Origin: Nitrobacter sp047149785
Lineage (GTDB): Bacteria; Pseudomonadota; Alphaproteobacteria; Rhizobiales; Xanthobacteraceae
Assembly: GCF_047149785.1 (NCBI RefSeq)
Contig: NZ_BAAGBE010000001.1
Span: 1,612,001-1,676,000, forward strand
Direction: 5' to 3'
Length of the DNA stretch: 64,000 nt
The position numbers were made by a program, and so were the translations under genes. The notes under the pieces were generated by a model. The model had not been told where the DNA came from. It saw only the letters and a list, made by a program, of their open reading frames with translations, and did no database searches. Of this stretch, positions 18,402 through 27,794 are shown piece by piece; position 1 is the stretch's first letter, and each line of letters opens with the position of its first letter.

Positions 18402-20104
18402 AGGGCGCGATCCAGAAAATGGCCGGCCGGCGCGGACCTCAGTTGCGGTGGCGCACCCTCGCGGATGACGATGTCGCCCGGCTGCAATTCGGCGCGGCTC
18501 AACGCCTGGCTCAACTGCGAGGCGCCGGCGCGCAACCGGCTTACTGTCGCGGGACGCTCGGCCCAAAGCCGCACCGAGGTGCTGTCGCCGGCGAGCGACA
18601 CCAGCGCGTGAACCGGTCCGGCGGGCTCGACGTCGAGCGAGAACCGCGCGCGCCAGACCCGCTTCGCGGTCTCGGCATCGCGGCCGGCGGCATCGCGTGA
18701 AATCTCGAACTGCGCGATGGCGGTGCCCGACGGGGTCGCGAACGGAATCTCGAAATTCCAGCGCGGCGTGATCTGGTCAGGCCTGAGCCCGGTGGTGTCG
18801 ACCCGATCCGGGAGGGAGGCAACCTGCAACAGCGTCTGCCGCGCGATCGCAGCGTCGGTGTCGTCAAGCAATCGTCGCGCGATGTCGCCCGCCGGTGCAG
18901 CCGGCGACAGCATCGGCATCGCGACGGGTTGCGCGGTCGGCAGCGCGCCGCGAAACGGCGGCGACGGCGTGCTGGTGCGCACGATGAAAACGTTGTTCTC
19001 GCTGGGTCCGTTCGGCTGCGCGACCCTGAGCGCCGAAGGTTCCGCCGCCGGATCGCCGTCGAGTCCGAGGTCCGCGCCGAGACCGGTTCCGCCGCCGCCG
19101 TTCTGAATCACCTCCTGCAGAAGGTTCAGGGCAGCGCCAGTGGCGGCCGCGCGGACGCCTGCATCGGGCGCTCTGGAAAACAATGTCTGGTTCGCAAGCG
19201 TCGCGGTGTCGGCGTCGTCGGTGACAGGCAGCCGCGCCTGCGGCAGATAGACTTCCTGCGCTTCGAACTCGGGCGACAACGGCGGCGCGCCCGATGCTGT
19301 CGGCGCGGGTGACGCCGCAGGTTGTGATGGCGGCTGCGAACCCGCGCCGGCGGACGGCGCATCATGGGCGGCGGCCTTGCCGATCGAGATCGAAAGCGCC
19401 TCGCGAAGCACGAGCAGCGCGGCCTTGAGATCGGGCAATTGCGCGGCGGCCGAGGTCGATGCCGATTGCGCCGTTGTCAGCCCGGCCGCCAGCGATGTTT
19501 CCAGAAAAATTCCGGAATTCCGGAACGCGGTCTTGATATCGCTCCCGGTGAGGTTCGGACCGAGGTCGGGACGCAACGCCAGCAGCCGTTCCATGGCCTG
19601 TTGGACCTGCGGTGGCAACGCGCCCGATCCGGCGGCCGTCAGCAGATCGGCGTAGAGCGGCGACAGGCTGCCTTGCCGCGTCGCAGCGGCCTGCGCCGCG
19701 GCCGAGACCGAAAGGGCTTCCAGCGCGGTCAGCGTGGGCGTTGGAGACGATACATCCGCCTTGGCCGCCGTCGCAGCGGCCGCGACGTCGGGCGCGAGCG
19801 TCACGGAATCCGCCGGCTCCGCCATGGCAGCGGCCGCCGGGTTGGGCGACCCGCCCTGCCCGGCCACCGCGAGCCTGAGCCCCTGCGCGGTCTGCGACAC
19901 CTCAAGCTGAAGTGTCTCGCCGACCTGCAACGGAATTTCGGACAAGACCTCCATCGTCAGGTTGGCGATGGCGATGCGGACGAGATTGTCGGCAAGGACC
20001 TGCTGAACCCGCGCGTCGACGACCGTGCCCGGCTGAAGCGCGGCCTCGGACCCGGTGTCCTGCACCGCGATAACCGGAAAGATCGGATTGATCGAGATCG
20101 CCAT
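18398..20104 (-). CDS. Flagellar hook-length control FliK family protein
   Basis: 568 residues. The N-terminal 110 residues (MAISINPIFPVIAVQDTGS, then VVDARVQQVLADNLVRIAIA) are predicted beta-rich; the middle is long, Ala/Pro/Ser-rich and low in complexity, as usual for ruler-type proteins; the C-terminal 100 residues (WNFEIPFATPSGTAIAQFEI, LDVEPAGPVHALVSL, WAERPATVSRLRAGASQLSQ) match the Flg_hook domain. FliK measures hook length and signals FlhB to change export substrate. Its partner here is the short FlhB-like protein overlapping its 3' end. No other flagellar genes are near, so this may be a paralogue of a main fliK. Confidence 0.85.
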   Translation of the reverse strand: MAISINPIFPVIAVQDTGSEAALQPGTVVDARVQQVLADNLVRIAIANLTMEVLSEIPLQVGETLQLEVSQTAQGLRLAVAGQGGSPNPAAAAMAEPADSVTLAPDVAAAATAAKADVSSPTPTLTALEALSVSAAAQAAATRQGSLSPLYADLLTAAGSGALPPQVQQAMERLLALRPDLGPNLTGSDIKTAFRNSGIFLETSLAAGLTTAQSASTSAAAQLPDLKAALLVLREALSISIGKAAAHDAPSAGAGSQPPSQPAASPAPTASGAPPLSPEFEAQEVYLPQARLPVTDDADTATLANQTLFSRAPDAGVRAAATGAALNLLQEVIQNGGGGTGLGADLGLDGDPAAEPSALRVAQPNGPSENNVFIVRTSTPSPPFRGALPTAQPVAMPMLSPAAPAGDIARRLLDDTDAAIARQTLLQVASLPDRVDTTGLRPDQITPRWNFEIPFATPSGTAIAQFEISRDAAGRDAETAKRVWRARFSLDVEPAGPVHALVSLAGDSTSVRLWAERPATVSRLRAGASQLSQALSRAELQPGDIVIREGAPPQLRSAPAGHFLDRAL

Positions 20105-20153
20105 GAAAGCCTCGTTTCGGATGCGAGGCTAACTGCGGTGTCTAAACCCCTTC

Positions 20154-20939
20154 TTAACCGAATGGTTGAACCTGCGCCGCCAGGACGGCCGCAGCCGCCC
20201 TGAAATCGGACAGCCGAGCGGCCTTCCGCGCCGCTGCCTCCTCGTCCACGCCCCAGTGCTCGCTGTTCCAGTCCTCGTTGACATGCGCGGCGGTCCAGAC
20301 CTCGTCGGCGTCGAGCCTCCCGCGCATCAGGGCGAGCGCAAGCAATGCGGAGCCGGTCAATGTCGTGACCACATGCAGCGCTCCCACCGCCCAGGGGTCG
20401 GACGGCAGCGCCGCGCGGGCGGCTGCGGTCGCGGGATCCGGCTGGCGGACATGCACGATGCCTTGGGTGAGGATGAAATGCGCGCCCAGCGTTTCGGCCG
20501 CCCAGAACAGCACGGGATCCCATTGCGCGGCTTCGCGGGCGACCAGCGCTTCAGGGTGACCGGCGCGATAGAACAGAAGGTCGGTTTCAAAATATCTGGC
20601 GATGTCCGCCACCACCGCCTCGACACGGCCGGTCACGCCGTCGATGACGCTGTTGGCGAGCCGCGTCATCGGCATGGTCATGGGGTCGATGACGTCGCCC
20701 TGCGCCTGCCATTCGGCGGCGATCATTGCGGCGATTTCCTGAGACGGCGCCACCAGCGGGTTGCGCGACGGCGTGCGCACCGGCTTGCCGTCGAGCAGGA
20801 TGGCGAACCCGTCAGGAGTCTCGCTCACGCTCGCGGAGGTATAGAAGCGCTTGCGCTGCCCGGCGCGCGCGGAGTTGCGCGCCGCCTCTTCTGGATCCAG
20901 CGATGACGGGCCAAGACCCTCTTCGAACACTTCACGCAT
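20154..20939 (-). CDS. ATP12 family F1-ATPase assembly chaperone
   Basis: 261 residues. Family segments seen: RKRFYTSASVSETPDGFAIL, LDGKPVRTPSRNPLVAPS, IAAEWQAQGDVIDPMTMPMT, RLANSVIDGV, then FETDLLFYRAGHPEALVARE and a C-terminal helical bundle with WTAAHVNEDWNSEHWG. ATP12 binds the alpha subunit of F1-ATP synthase during assembly in mitochondria and alphaproteobacteria. It lies 50 bases after the RluA-type gene. In relatives a HAD hydrolase gene is often found between the two; none is present here. Confidence 0.93.
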   Translation of the reverse strand: MREVFEEGLGPSSLDPEEAARNSARAGQRKRFYTSASVSETPDGFAILLDGKPVRTPSRNPLVAPSQEIAAMIAAEWQAQGDVIDPMTMPMTRLANSVIDGVTGRVEAVVADIARYFETDLLFYRAGHPEALVAREAAQWDPVLFWAAETLGAHFILTQGIVHVRQPDPATAAARAALPSDPWAVGALHVVTTLTGSALLALALMRGRLDADEVWTAAHVNEDWNSEHWGVDEEAAARKAARLSDFRAAAAVLAAQVQPFG

Positions 20940-20989
20940 GGCATATTCTCACATCGCCCTGAGGTCGGCCCCGGCGCAATGGCAAAGAC

Positions 20990-22225
20990 CTATTCCTCCG
21001 GCGCATTCTCGATCGGGTCGAACCGGTCGGCTTCAAGGCCGAGCAGGTTCCAGGATTGCAGCATGTGCGGCGGCAGCGGCGCGCTCACATCGATGACGCC
21101 GCCGCGCGGATGCGGGATCACGATGCGGCGCGCCAGAAGGTGAAGCCGCTTCTGAAGACCGCCAGGCAACTGCCAGTTCTCCTTGTTGAAATACTTGGGG
21201 TCGCCGACAATGGCGTGATTGATGTGCGCCATGTGCGCGCGCAGTTGATGGGTCCGGCCCGTCACCGGTTTCAACGATACCCAGGCGAGTTTCTGCGCCG
21301 AGGTTTCCACCACCGCGTAGTAGGTCACCGCGTGGCTTGCGCCCTCGTCGCCATGCGCGGCGATCCGCATGATCGAGTCTTCCTCGTTTTCCTCCTTGGC
21401 GAGATAGGTCGAGATGCGGCCCTGCTTCGGCTTCGGCACGCCGGCGACCAGCGCCCAGTAGATCTTGCGGGCCGAGCGATGGCGGAACGCACCGGTCAGA
21501 GCGGTCGCCGCGAAGCGCGTCTTGGCCACCAGCAGGCAGCCGGCGGTCTCGCGATCGAGCCGGTGCACGAGGCGCGGGCGCTGGCCTTTCGCATCGCGCA
21601 TCACCTCGAGCATCCCGTCGATGTGCCGCGACAGGCCGGAACCGCCCTGCACCGCAAGGCCGGCCGGCTTGTTCAGCACCATGACGTCGGCATCCTCGAA
21701 CAAGACCATCTTCCGTAATTCGTCGCGTGTCCTGGCCTCGGCCTCGGACAGGTGTGTCGTGGCCTTCGGCGCGTCGAGCTTGAGCGGCGGGATGCGGACC
21801 TTGTCGCCTTCGTCGAGCCGATCCTTGCTGTCGGCGCGCTTGCCGTTCACGCGCAACTCGCCTTTGCGGACGATGCGCTGAATGTGGGAAAACGACAGCC
21901 CCGGAAAGCGCGCTTCGAGAAAACGATCGACGCGCATGTTGGCTTCGTCCGCGCTCACGGCGACCGTCTGTACCTTCGTCGGCAACGGCGCTGGTTCGGG
22001 TTTGGCGGGCGGTTCGATGGAGGGCGCCGTGCCGCGAGGCGTGGCTGCCCGCGGCGGCCTGCCAGGCCGAACGGCCTGACCTCGCTCGCCTCCGAAACGC
22101 TCGGCCGCATCCCGCCCTTCCGGACGCGTCCGTTTGGGCCGAGCACCTTTGGACAGAGCGCCTTTGGGACGCCCGCTGTCCGAACCGCGGGATTTCGCGA
22201 GCGGTCGTTTGACGCGGCGGCTCAT
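20990..22225 (-). CDS. RluA-family 23S rRNA pseudouridine synthase
   Basis: 411 residues. Residues 1-85 are a disordered, Arg/Lys/Pro/Gly-rich extension not needed for the fold. Residues 97-150 are an S4 RNA-binding domain (MRVDRFLEARFPGLSFSHIQ in part, LRVNGKRAD). The catalytic domain carries VLNKPAGLAVQGG, then HRLDRETAG (221-229) with catalytic Asp224, and the C-terminal PVTGRTHQLRAHMAHI and GDPKYF motifs. S4 plus RluA domain points to an RluC/RluD-type enzyme modifying 23S rRNA. Which uridines it uses cannot be told from sequence. Confidence 0.92.
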   Translation of the reverse strand: MSRRVKRPLAKSRGSDSGRPKGALSKGARPKRTRPEGRDAAERFGGERGQAVRPGRPPRAATPRGTAPSIEPPAKPEPAPLPTKVQTVAVSADEANMRVDRFLEARFPGLSFSHIQRIVRKGELRVNGKRADSKDRLDEGDKVRIPPLKLDAPKATTHLSEAEARTRDELRKMVLFEDADVMVLNKPAGLAVQGGSGLSRHIDGMLEVMRDAKGQRPRLVHRLDRETAGCLLVAKTRFAATALTGAFRHRSARKIYWALVAGVPKPKQGRISTYLAKEENEEDSIMRIAAHGDEGASHAVTYYAVVETSAQKLAWVSLKPVTGRTHQLRAHMAHINHAIVGDPKYFNKENWQLPGGLQKRLHLLARRIVIPHPRGGVIDVSAPLPPHMLQSWNLLGLEADRFDPIENAPEE

Positions 22226-22314
22226 CTGGTCCTCAAATTACGAACAACCGTGTTGGTCATGCACGAGCCGGCAGCGTCACGGTTCAATCGCGTCGCTCGC
22301 CGTTTACCCGGCCG

Positions 22315-23013
22315 CTACGGACAGGCCGCCTGCCTTTTGAGCATGACGAGGTCGGACACCACTTGTCCAGAGAGCTTGAGCTTGCTGGCCTCACTCGCTG
22401 CCGTACATGCGCCCGGGGCGTCGCCGGTCTGCAACCGCGCAAGTCCGAGGCTGGCCCACCCGTCGGCGAAGTCCGGCGCGTCGCGCACGCCCTCCTCCAG
22501 AATCGTTTTTGCCTCGGCCGGACGCTTGGCTTTCAGCAGCAGACGTCCGTAATCGGCCTTGAGCGTTGGCCGCGGCTTCGGCTGATGAAGCGCAATCTTG
22601 AACAATTCTTCGGCGTATTCGAGGTCGCCGAAGCGGGCCGCCGCAACCACCGCGAAGCCTTGATAGACGGCGCTACGCTCCGGGGCGAGCAACCACGCCT
22701 GATTGAATCGCTGGGCCGCCTCCGGAAAGTCGCCGCGATCGATATGCGCAAAGCCGCGCTCGATCGCGACGTCGAAAACCTTCTCGCGCGAGCCGAGCTT
22801 GTCCGCCTCCGCGAGAAAATCGCTGTCGGCCTTGCGCTGCTCAGGGGTCTTGTCGGCGAATCCGAAGAACGGCTGCTCGTCGATCGGCGCCGCGAATGTC
22901 TTCTTCGTCACCGTGACGCCGGGCGCGGTCTCGACAGTCTCCGCGTGCGAGGACGCCACCCACGCGAGAGCGCCGATGGCGATGACGCAGGCACGGATAA
23001 ACTTGATGGTCAC
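22315..23013 (-). CDS. Exported tetratricopeptide repeat protein
   Basis: 232 residues from a GTG start at 23013 that overlaps the rarA stop by four bases (GTGA); this start gives a clean signal peptide (FIRACVIAIGALAWVASSHA, cleavage near residue 23). The mature part has tandem helical pairs with TPR spacing: FAHIDRGDFPEAAQRFNQAW, ERSAVYQGFAVVAAARFGDLEYAEELF in part, and ADGWASLGLARLQTGDAPGA. It probably sits in the periplasm as a scaffold for protein contacts. Partner unknown; co-translation with rarA does not prove a shared role. Confidence 0.82.
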   Translation of the reverse strand: MTIKFIRACVIAIGALAWVASSHAETVETAPGVTVTKKTFAAPIDEQPFFGFADKTPEQRKADSDFLAEADKLGSREKVFDVAIERGFAHIDRGDFPEAAQRFNQAWLLAPERSAVYQGFAVVAAARFGDLEYAEELFKIALHQPKPRPTLKADYGRLLLKAKRPAEAKTILEEGVRDAPDFADGWASLGLARLQTGDAPGACTAASEASKLKLSGQVVSDLVMLKRQAACP

Positions 23014-24347
23014 TTGCTGCTCTCCTTCTCTCGTCGCAGCTTCGCCCAATAGTCCAGCCGCTTCCTGATCTCGCGCTCGAAGCCGCGATCGGGCGGATCG
23101 TAGAACGTCCGCCGTCCGAGCGTCTCCGGAAAATAGTCCTGCCCGGAAAAGCCATCCGGCGTATCGTGATCGTATTGATAACCTTCGCCGTAGCCTTCTT
23201 CCTGCATCAGCCTGGTCGGCGAGTTCAGGATGTGCCTGGGCGGCAACAGCGAACCACCCTCCTTTGCAACCCGCTTCGCCGCGCCGAACGCCTTGTAGGC
23301 GGCGTTCGATTTCGGCGCGGTCGCGACATAGATCACGGCCTGCGCGATGGCGAGTTCGCCCTCGGGCGAGCCGAGAAAATCATAGGCGTCCTTCGCGGCG
23401 TTGGCGACGACCAGCGCCTGCGGATCGGCAAGACCGATATCCTCCACGGCCATCCGCACCACGCGGCGCGCGAGAAACAGCGGATCTTCGCCGGCCTCGA
23501 GCATTCGCGCCAGATAATATAATGCCGCATCCGGGTCGGAGCCGCGCACCGCCTTGTGCAGCGCGGAGATCAGGTTGTAATGGCCGTCGGCGGACTTGTC
23601 GTAGATCGGCGCGCGGCGCTGCAGCACGCCCTGCAACTGCTCGGCATTGAACACCTCGCCATCACGCGCCGAGCGCCAGACCTCCTCGACCAGCGTCAGC
23701 GCCGCGCGGCCGTCGCCGTCGGCCATGCGCACCAGCGCGGCACGCGCCTCGACATCGAGCGGCAGCGGCTTGCCCTCGGCCTGTTCGGCGCGGGCGAACA
23801 GTTTCTCGATCGCAGTCGCATCGAGCGAGCGGAACACCAGCACGCGCGCCCGCGACAGCAGCGCCGCGTTCAGTTCGAACGAGGGATTCTCGGTGGTGGC
23901 GCCGACCAGGACGACGGTGCCGTCCTCCATGACGGGCAGAAACGAATCCTGCTGCGCGCGGTTGAAGCGATGCACCTCGTCCACGAACAGCAGCGTTCCC
24001 GTGCCGGTCTCGCGGCGCGCGCGGGCGGCGTCGAACGCTTTCTTCAGATCGGCGACGCCGGAGAACACGGCAGACAGCTGCTCGAAGTGCAGCGCGGTCG
24101 CGTCCGCCAACAGCCGCGCCACCGTGGTCTTGCCGGTCCCCGGCGGTCCCCAGAAAACCAGCGAGCCGAGCGTACGGGTTTCCAGCATCCGGGTCAGCGC
24201 GCCGTCCGGCCCGAGGATGTGGTCCTGCCCGACCACGTCTGAGAGCGCCAGCGGACGCAGCCGGTCCGGCAGCGGACGCGGCGCATCGTTCTCCAGACCC
24301 GCAGCGGCGAACAGGCTTTTGGATTCGCGCTGGCGCTTCGGACTCAT
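23010..24347 (-). CDS. rarA: Replication-associated recombination protein A (MgsA/RarA), AAA+ ATPase
   Basis: 445 residues. AAA+ core with Walker A GPPGTGKT (67-74), Walker B FVDEVH (121-126) and the sensor 1 region GATTENPSFELNAALLSRA; the C-terminal tetramerisation domain includes DGHYNLISALHKAVRGSDPD. RarA works at stalled replication forks with SSB. The stop overlaps the GTG of the TPR gene, and the ATG overlaps the stop of the upstream protease gene (24344-24347), giving a tightly packed three-gene unit. Confidence 0.95.
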   Translation of the reverse strand: MSPKRQRESKSLFAAAGLENDAPRPLPDRLRPLALSDVVGQDHILGPDGALTRMLETRTLGSLVFWGPPGTGKTTVARLLADATALHFEQLSAVFSGVADLKKAFDAARARRETGTGTLLFVDEVHRFNRAQQDSFLPVMEDGTVVLVGATTENPSFELNAALLSRARVLVFRSLDATAIEKLFARAEQAEGKPLPLDVEARAALVRMADGDGRAALTLVEEVWRSARDGEVFNAEQLQGVLQRRAPIYDKSADGHYNLISALHKAVRGSDPDAALYYLARMLEAGEDPLFLARRVVRMAVEDIGLADPQALVVANAAKDAYDFLGSPEGELAIAQAVIYVATAPKSNAAYKAFGAAKRVAKEGGSLLPPRHILNSPTRLMQEEGYGEGYQYDHDTPDGFSGQDYFPETLGRRTFYDPPDRGFEREIRKRLDYWAKLRREKESSK

Positions 24348-25738
24348 CCGCCGAGCATGACTTGGATCTGCTGGCCACCGCGCATCAACGTGATCCGCCA
24401 GAGCCGCCTGGCCTCGCCGACGGCCCGTTCGAGATCAGCCGTCTTGGTGATCTTCTTGTTGTTGACCGACAGGATGACGTCGCCTTTCCTGAAGCCGAGA
24501 TTTGCGGCCATCCCATCGCCCGTCAGCGCGATAACCACGACGCCCTCGGTGCCGGAGTCCAGATGGAGATCGTCAGCGAGCGCCGGCGAGATATTGGCAA
24601 CCTTCGCGCCCTGGAATGGCGACGGCGCAGTGATCGTGATCTCGTCGCGGCCTGTGTCCGGCGCCGTCTCCAGGGGAACAGTGAGCTTGACCAGCCTTCC
24701 GTTGCGCTGGACTTCCAATTGCGCCGTGCCGCCGAGCGGGCGCGTGGCGAAGCGATAGTCGAACGCGTTGGGATCCTCGACGGGCTGCCCGTCGATCGAC
24801 ACGATCAGGTCGGAGAGCTTGAGCCCGCCCCGCGCCGCCGGACTTCCCGGCGTAACGCTGGCGACCAGCGCACCCGCCGGGACTTTCAGGCCGATGGTCT
24901 CGGCAATTTCGGGCGTCACGGCCTGCAGCCGCGCGCCGAGCCAGGGCCGCTTCACGGCCTTGCCGCCGTTCTTGGCGGACGCCACGACGACCCGCACCAT
25001 GTTGGCCGGAATTGCAAAGCCGATGCCCTGCGAGCCACCGGAGCGCGAAAAGATCGCCGTGTTGATGCCGGCAAGGCGACCGTTCATGTCGACCAGCGCG
25101 CCGCCGGAGTTGCCCGGATTGATCGCCGCATCGGTCTGGATGAAGAACTGATAGTCGGTGATGCCGACCTGCGTGCGCGCCAACGCCGAAATGATGCCGT
25201 GCGTCACCGTCTGCCCGACGCCGAAGGGGTTTCCGATCGCGAGCACCACATCCCCGACCTGCAACTCATCCGAATTCGCGAAATCAAGCGTCGGAAACTT
25301 CTCATGCACGCCCTTCAGCCGCAGAATCGCGAGATCGGTCCGGGTATCCTTGAGCACGATCTCGGCTTCGAACTCGCGCTTGTCCGCCAGGGCCACCTTG
25401 ACCTGATCGGCGCCCTCGATCACGTGATTGTTGGTCACGACGAGCCCGGAAGGATCGACCATGACCCCGGAGCCGAGCGACCGCTGCATCTGTTCGGGCT
25501 GCTCGCCGGGAACGCCGAAGAAGCGGCGAAAGATCGGGTCATCAAGGAGCGGGTTGCGATTCTGGATCACCTTGGCCGCATAGACATTGACCACGGCCGG
25601 CGCCACCCGACGCACGATCGGCGCGTAGGATAGCTGGAGTTCGGCTTGAGAGGCCGGGGCGCGGCGGTCCTGGGCGTGAACGGGCGCCAACATCGTCAAG
25701 GCTACGACGAGCAGGGCGAACAGGCGAAACGGCATCAT
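24344..25738 (-). CDS. Deg/HtrA-type periplasmic serine protease
   Basis: 464 residues. Signal peptide MMPFRLFALLVVALTMLAP, cleaved near AHAQ-type residues 20-23. The trypsin-like domain has its triad: His105 (VTNNHVIEG), Asp135 (DTRTDLAILRL) and Ser211 (INPGNSGGAL). Two PDZ domains follow, one around GLKVPAGALVASVTPGSPAA and one at the C-terminus (LGFRKGDVILSVNNKKI). The likely task is degradation or chaperoning of misfolded envelope proteins. DegP, DegQ and DegS types cannot be told apart; with two PDZ domains it is not DegS-like. It is the first gene of the unit with rarA and the TPR gene. Confidence 0.93.
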   Translation of the reverse strand: MMPFRLFALLVVALTMLAPVHAQDRRAPASQAELQLSYAPIVRRVAPAVVNVYAAKVIQNRNPLLDDPIFRRFFGVPGEQPEQMQRSLGSGVMVDPSGLVVTNNHVIEGADQVKVALADKREFEAEIVLKDTRTDLAILRLKGVHEKFPTLDFANSDELQVGDVVLAIGNPFGVGQTVTHGIISALARTQVGITDYQFFIQTDAAINPGNSGGALVDMNGRLAGINTAIFSRSGGSQGIGFAIPANMVRVVVASAKNGGKAVKRPWLGARLQAVTPEIAETIGLKVPAGALVASVTPGSPAARGGLKLSDLIVSIDGQPVEDPNAFDYRFATRPLGGTAQLEVQRNGRLVKLTVPLETAPDTGRDEITITAPSPFQGAKVANISPALADDLHLDSGTEGVVVIALTGDGMAANLGFRKGDVILSVNNKKITKTADLERAVGEARRLWRITLMRGGQQIQVMLGG

Positions 25739-26057
25739 GAAGCGATTCCCAAGGTGAGAACCGCAGATATAAGCGCCTCAGCCGTTCAAGAGAAGCAAAA
25801 GGCGGCGGTTTCGTAATCGTTCCATCGGATTTCCCGGTCGATGCCCCGCAATTTTCCGCGATGCGCGGGCCTGTTCCCTTCGCAAGGCCTTGCGAAACTC
25901 GACAGTCCGGCTTGACTGCGCGAGATACGCCGGACGATCAGGTGCCGGCGAAAGGCAACCACCCCTACGATCCGCATCAGCCATTGCATTTCGACGGCGC
26001 AAACAAAAACGGCGCCCGAAGCGCCGCTTCCGATGTCTTTGGATACCGCAGAAGGTG
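25739..26057. other. Intergenic region between the Deg protease gene and rplQ
   Basis: 319 bases. It holds the upstream region of the protease gene on one side and the rplQ terminator (26001-26026) on the other. Short open frames cross it but have no start signals or recognisable product. Confidence 0.6.
26001..26026 (-). terminator. Rho-independent terminator after rplQ
   Basis: On the minus strand CGGCGC-TTCGG-GCGCCG is followed by TTTTTGTTT, about 32 bases past the rplQ stop. It would close the ribosomal protein operon that begins far upstream. Confidence 0.8.
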
Positions 26058-26474
26058 TTAATCCTCCTCGGCGGCCTTCTCCTGCACCGGGCCGGAATCC
26101 TGGCCCTTGGCATCGAAGTCGCGGTCGACGAACTCGATCACCGCCATCGGCGCATTGTCGCCATAACGGAAGCCGGCCTTGATGATGCGGGTGTAGCCGC
26201 CCTGACGGTCCTTGTAGCGGGGCGCCAGCACGCCGAACAACTTCTTCACCTGATCGACGTCGCGCATCTCGCTGATCGCCTGACGGCGCTTGTCGAGACC
26301 GCCCTTCTTGCCGAGCGTCACGAGTTTCTCGACGATCGGACGCAACTCCTTCGCCTTCGGCAGCGTGGTGACGATCTGCTCGTGCTTGACGAGCGAGGCC
26401 GCCATGTTGGCGAACATCGCCTTGCGATGCTCCGCGGTGCGGTTGAGCTTGCGGTGAACCTTGCCGTGACGCAT
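26058..26474 (-). CDS. rplQ: 50S ribosomal protein L17
   Basis: 138 residues from MRHGKVHRKLNRTAEHRKAM, the standard L17 start; a longer frame upstream has no similarity. The core PKAKELRPIVEKLVTLGKKG and the GYTRIIKAGFRYGDNAPMAV segment are typical. The C-terminal 20 residues are acidic, as in other alphaproteobacteria. Last gene of the alpha operon, separated from rpoA by about 190 bases that contain a palindromic repeat. Confidence 0.98.
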   Translation of the reverse strand: MRHGKVHRKLNRTAEHRKAMFANMAASLVKHEQIVTTLPKAKELRPIVEKLVTLGKKGGLDKRRQAISEMRDVDQVKKLFGVLAPRYKDRQGGYTRIIKAGFRYGDNAPMAVIEFVDRDFDAKGQDSGPVQEKAAEED

Positions 26475-26560
26475 GTCGCTTTCCTCAATCCCTGTCGCGA
26501 CCGCGGGTCGGACATCCAATGCAGGTGGGCATCCTGCGTTCGCCCTCCGAACTTGCTCCC

Positions 26561-26663
26561 GTCATTCCGGACGTTGCGAAAGCAGCGATCCGGAATCCAG
26601 AAACGGCTCGGGCATCATTTCTGCCATTCCGGGTTCGAGCCTGCGGCTCGCCCCGGAATGACA
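26561..26663. repeat. Interspersed ATTCCGG-type palindromic repeat between rpoA and rplQ
   Basis: Starts GTCATTCCGG and ends CCCCGGAATGACAG, with inner arms GATCCGGAATCC and CCATTCCGGGTTCGAGCC. It can fold into one or two long hairpins in the mRNA. The design matches a well-known intergenic repeat of Bradyrhizobiaceae. Confidence 0.8.
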
Positions 26664-26668
26664 GAAAC

Positions 26669-27700
26669 TCAGTAATGATCCTCGAAGCGCTTGGCCAGCT
26701 CGTCGATATTCTCCGGCGGCCAGCCCGGCACTTCCATGCCGAGATGCAAACCCATCTGCGCCAGCACTTCCTTGATCTCGTTCAGCGACTTGCGGCCGAA
26801 GTTCGGCGTGCGCAGCATCTCGGCTTCCGACTTCTGCACCAGGTCGCCGATGTAGACGATGTTGTCGTTCTTCAGACAGTTTGCCGATCGCACCGACAGT
26901 TCCAGTTCGTCCACCTTCTTGAGAAAAGCCGGGTTGAACGCCAGATCGGGGATGATCTCGGCGGCGACTTCCTTGCGCGGCTCCTCGAAGTTGACGAAGA
27001 CGTTGAGCTGATCCTGCAGGATGCGCGCGGCGAAGGCCACGGCGTCCTCCGGCGTCACGCCACCGTTGGTCTCGATGGTCATCGTCAGCTTGTCGTAGTC
27101 GAGGATCTGGCCCTCGCGGGTATTTTCGACCTTGTAGGATACCTTGCGCACCGGCGAATACAGGCTGTCGACCGGGATCAGGCCGATCGGCGCGTCCTCG
27201 GGCCGGTTGCGCTCGGCGGCAACGTAGCCCTTCCCGTTGGCGACGGTGAATTCCATGCGGATTTCGGCGCCGTCGTCGAGGGTGCAGATCGGAAGCTCGG
27301 GATTGAGCACCACGATGTCGCCGACGGTCTGGATATCGCCTGCGGTGACGGTGCCGGGCCCCTGCTTCTTCACGACCATGCGCTTGGGGCCTTCGCCCTG
27401 CATCTTGATCGAGATGTCCTTGATGTTCAGCACGATGTCGGTGACGTCCTCGCGAACGCCGGCGATCGAGGAGAACTCGTGCAGCACGCCGTCGATGTGC
27501 ACCGACTGCACCGCAGCACCTTGCAGCGACGACAGCAGGATGCGCCGCAGCGCATTGCCGAGCGTCTGGCCGAAACCGCGCTCGAGCGGCTCGGCGATCA
27601 GGGTCGCGAAGCGCGCCGGATCGCCGCCGGGAACGACCTGCAGCTTGCTCGGCCGAATGAGTTCTTGCCAATTTTTCTGGATCGTCACTGTATCACCCAT
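26669..27700 (-). CDS. rpoA: RNA polymerase alpha subunit
   Basis: 343 residues from MGDTVTIQKNWQELI; the frame opens 22 codons earlier but this is the alphaproteobacterial start. The N-terminal assembly domain carries AEPLERGFGQTLGNALRRIL and the C-terminal domain (residues about 268-315: YIGDLVQKSEAEMLRTPNFG, RKSLNEIKEVL) binds UP elements and activators. Expressed with rpsM and rpsK. Confidence 0.98.
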   Translation of the reverse strand: MGDTVTIQKNWQELIRPSKLQVVPGGDPARFATLIAEPLERGFGQTLGNALRRILLSSLQGAAVQSVHIDGVLHEFSSIAGVREDVTDIVLNIKDISIKMQGEGPKRMVVKKQGPGTVTAGDIQTVGDIVVLNPELPICTLDDGAEIRMEFTVANGKGYVAAERNRPEDAPIGLIPVDSLYSPVRKVSYKVENTREGQILDYDKLTMTIETNGGVTPEDAVAFAARILQDQLNVFVNFEEPRKEVAAEIIPDLAFNPAFLKKVDELELSVRSANCLKNDNIVYIGDLVQKSEAEMLRTPNFGRKSLNEIKEVLAQMGLHLGMEVPGWPPENIDELAKRFEDHY

Positions 27701-27794
27701 GCCGTCAAGATCTCTGGCGTTGGAGGCGCGGATCAACCCGCGCGATAAAAGGTCTTGGACCCGCAATGACGGCGAACCGCCCGCGGTCGAAATA

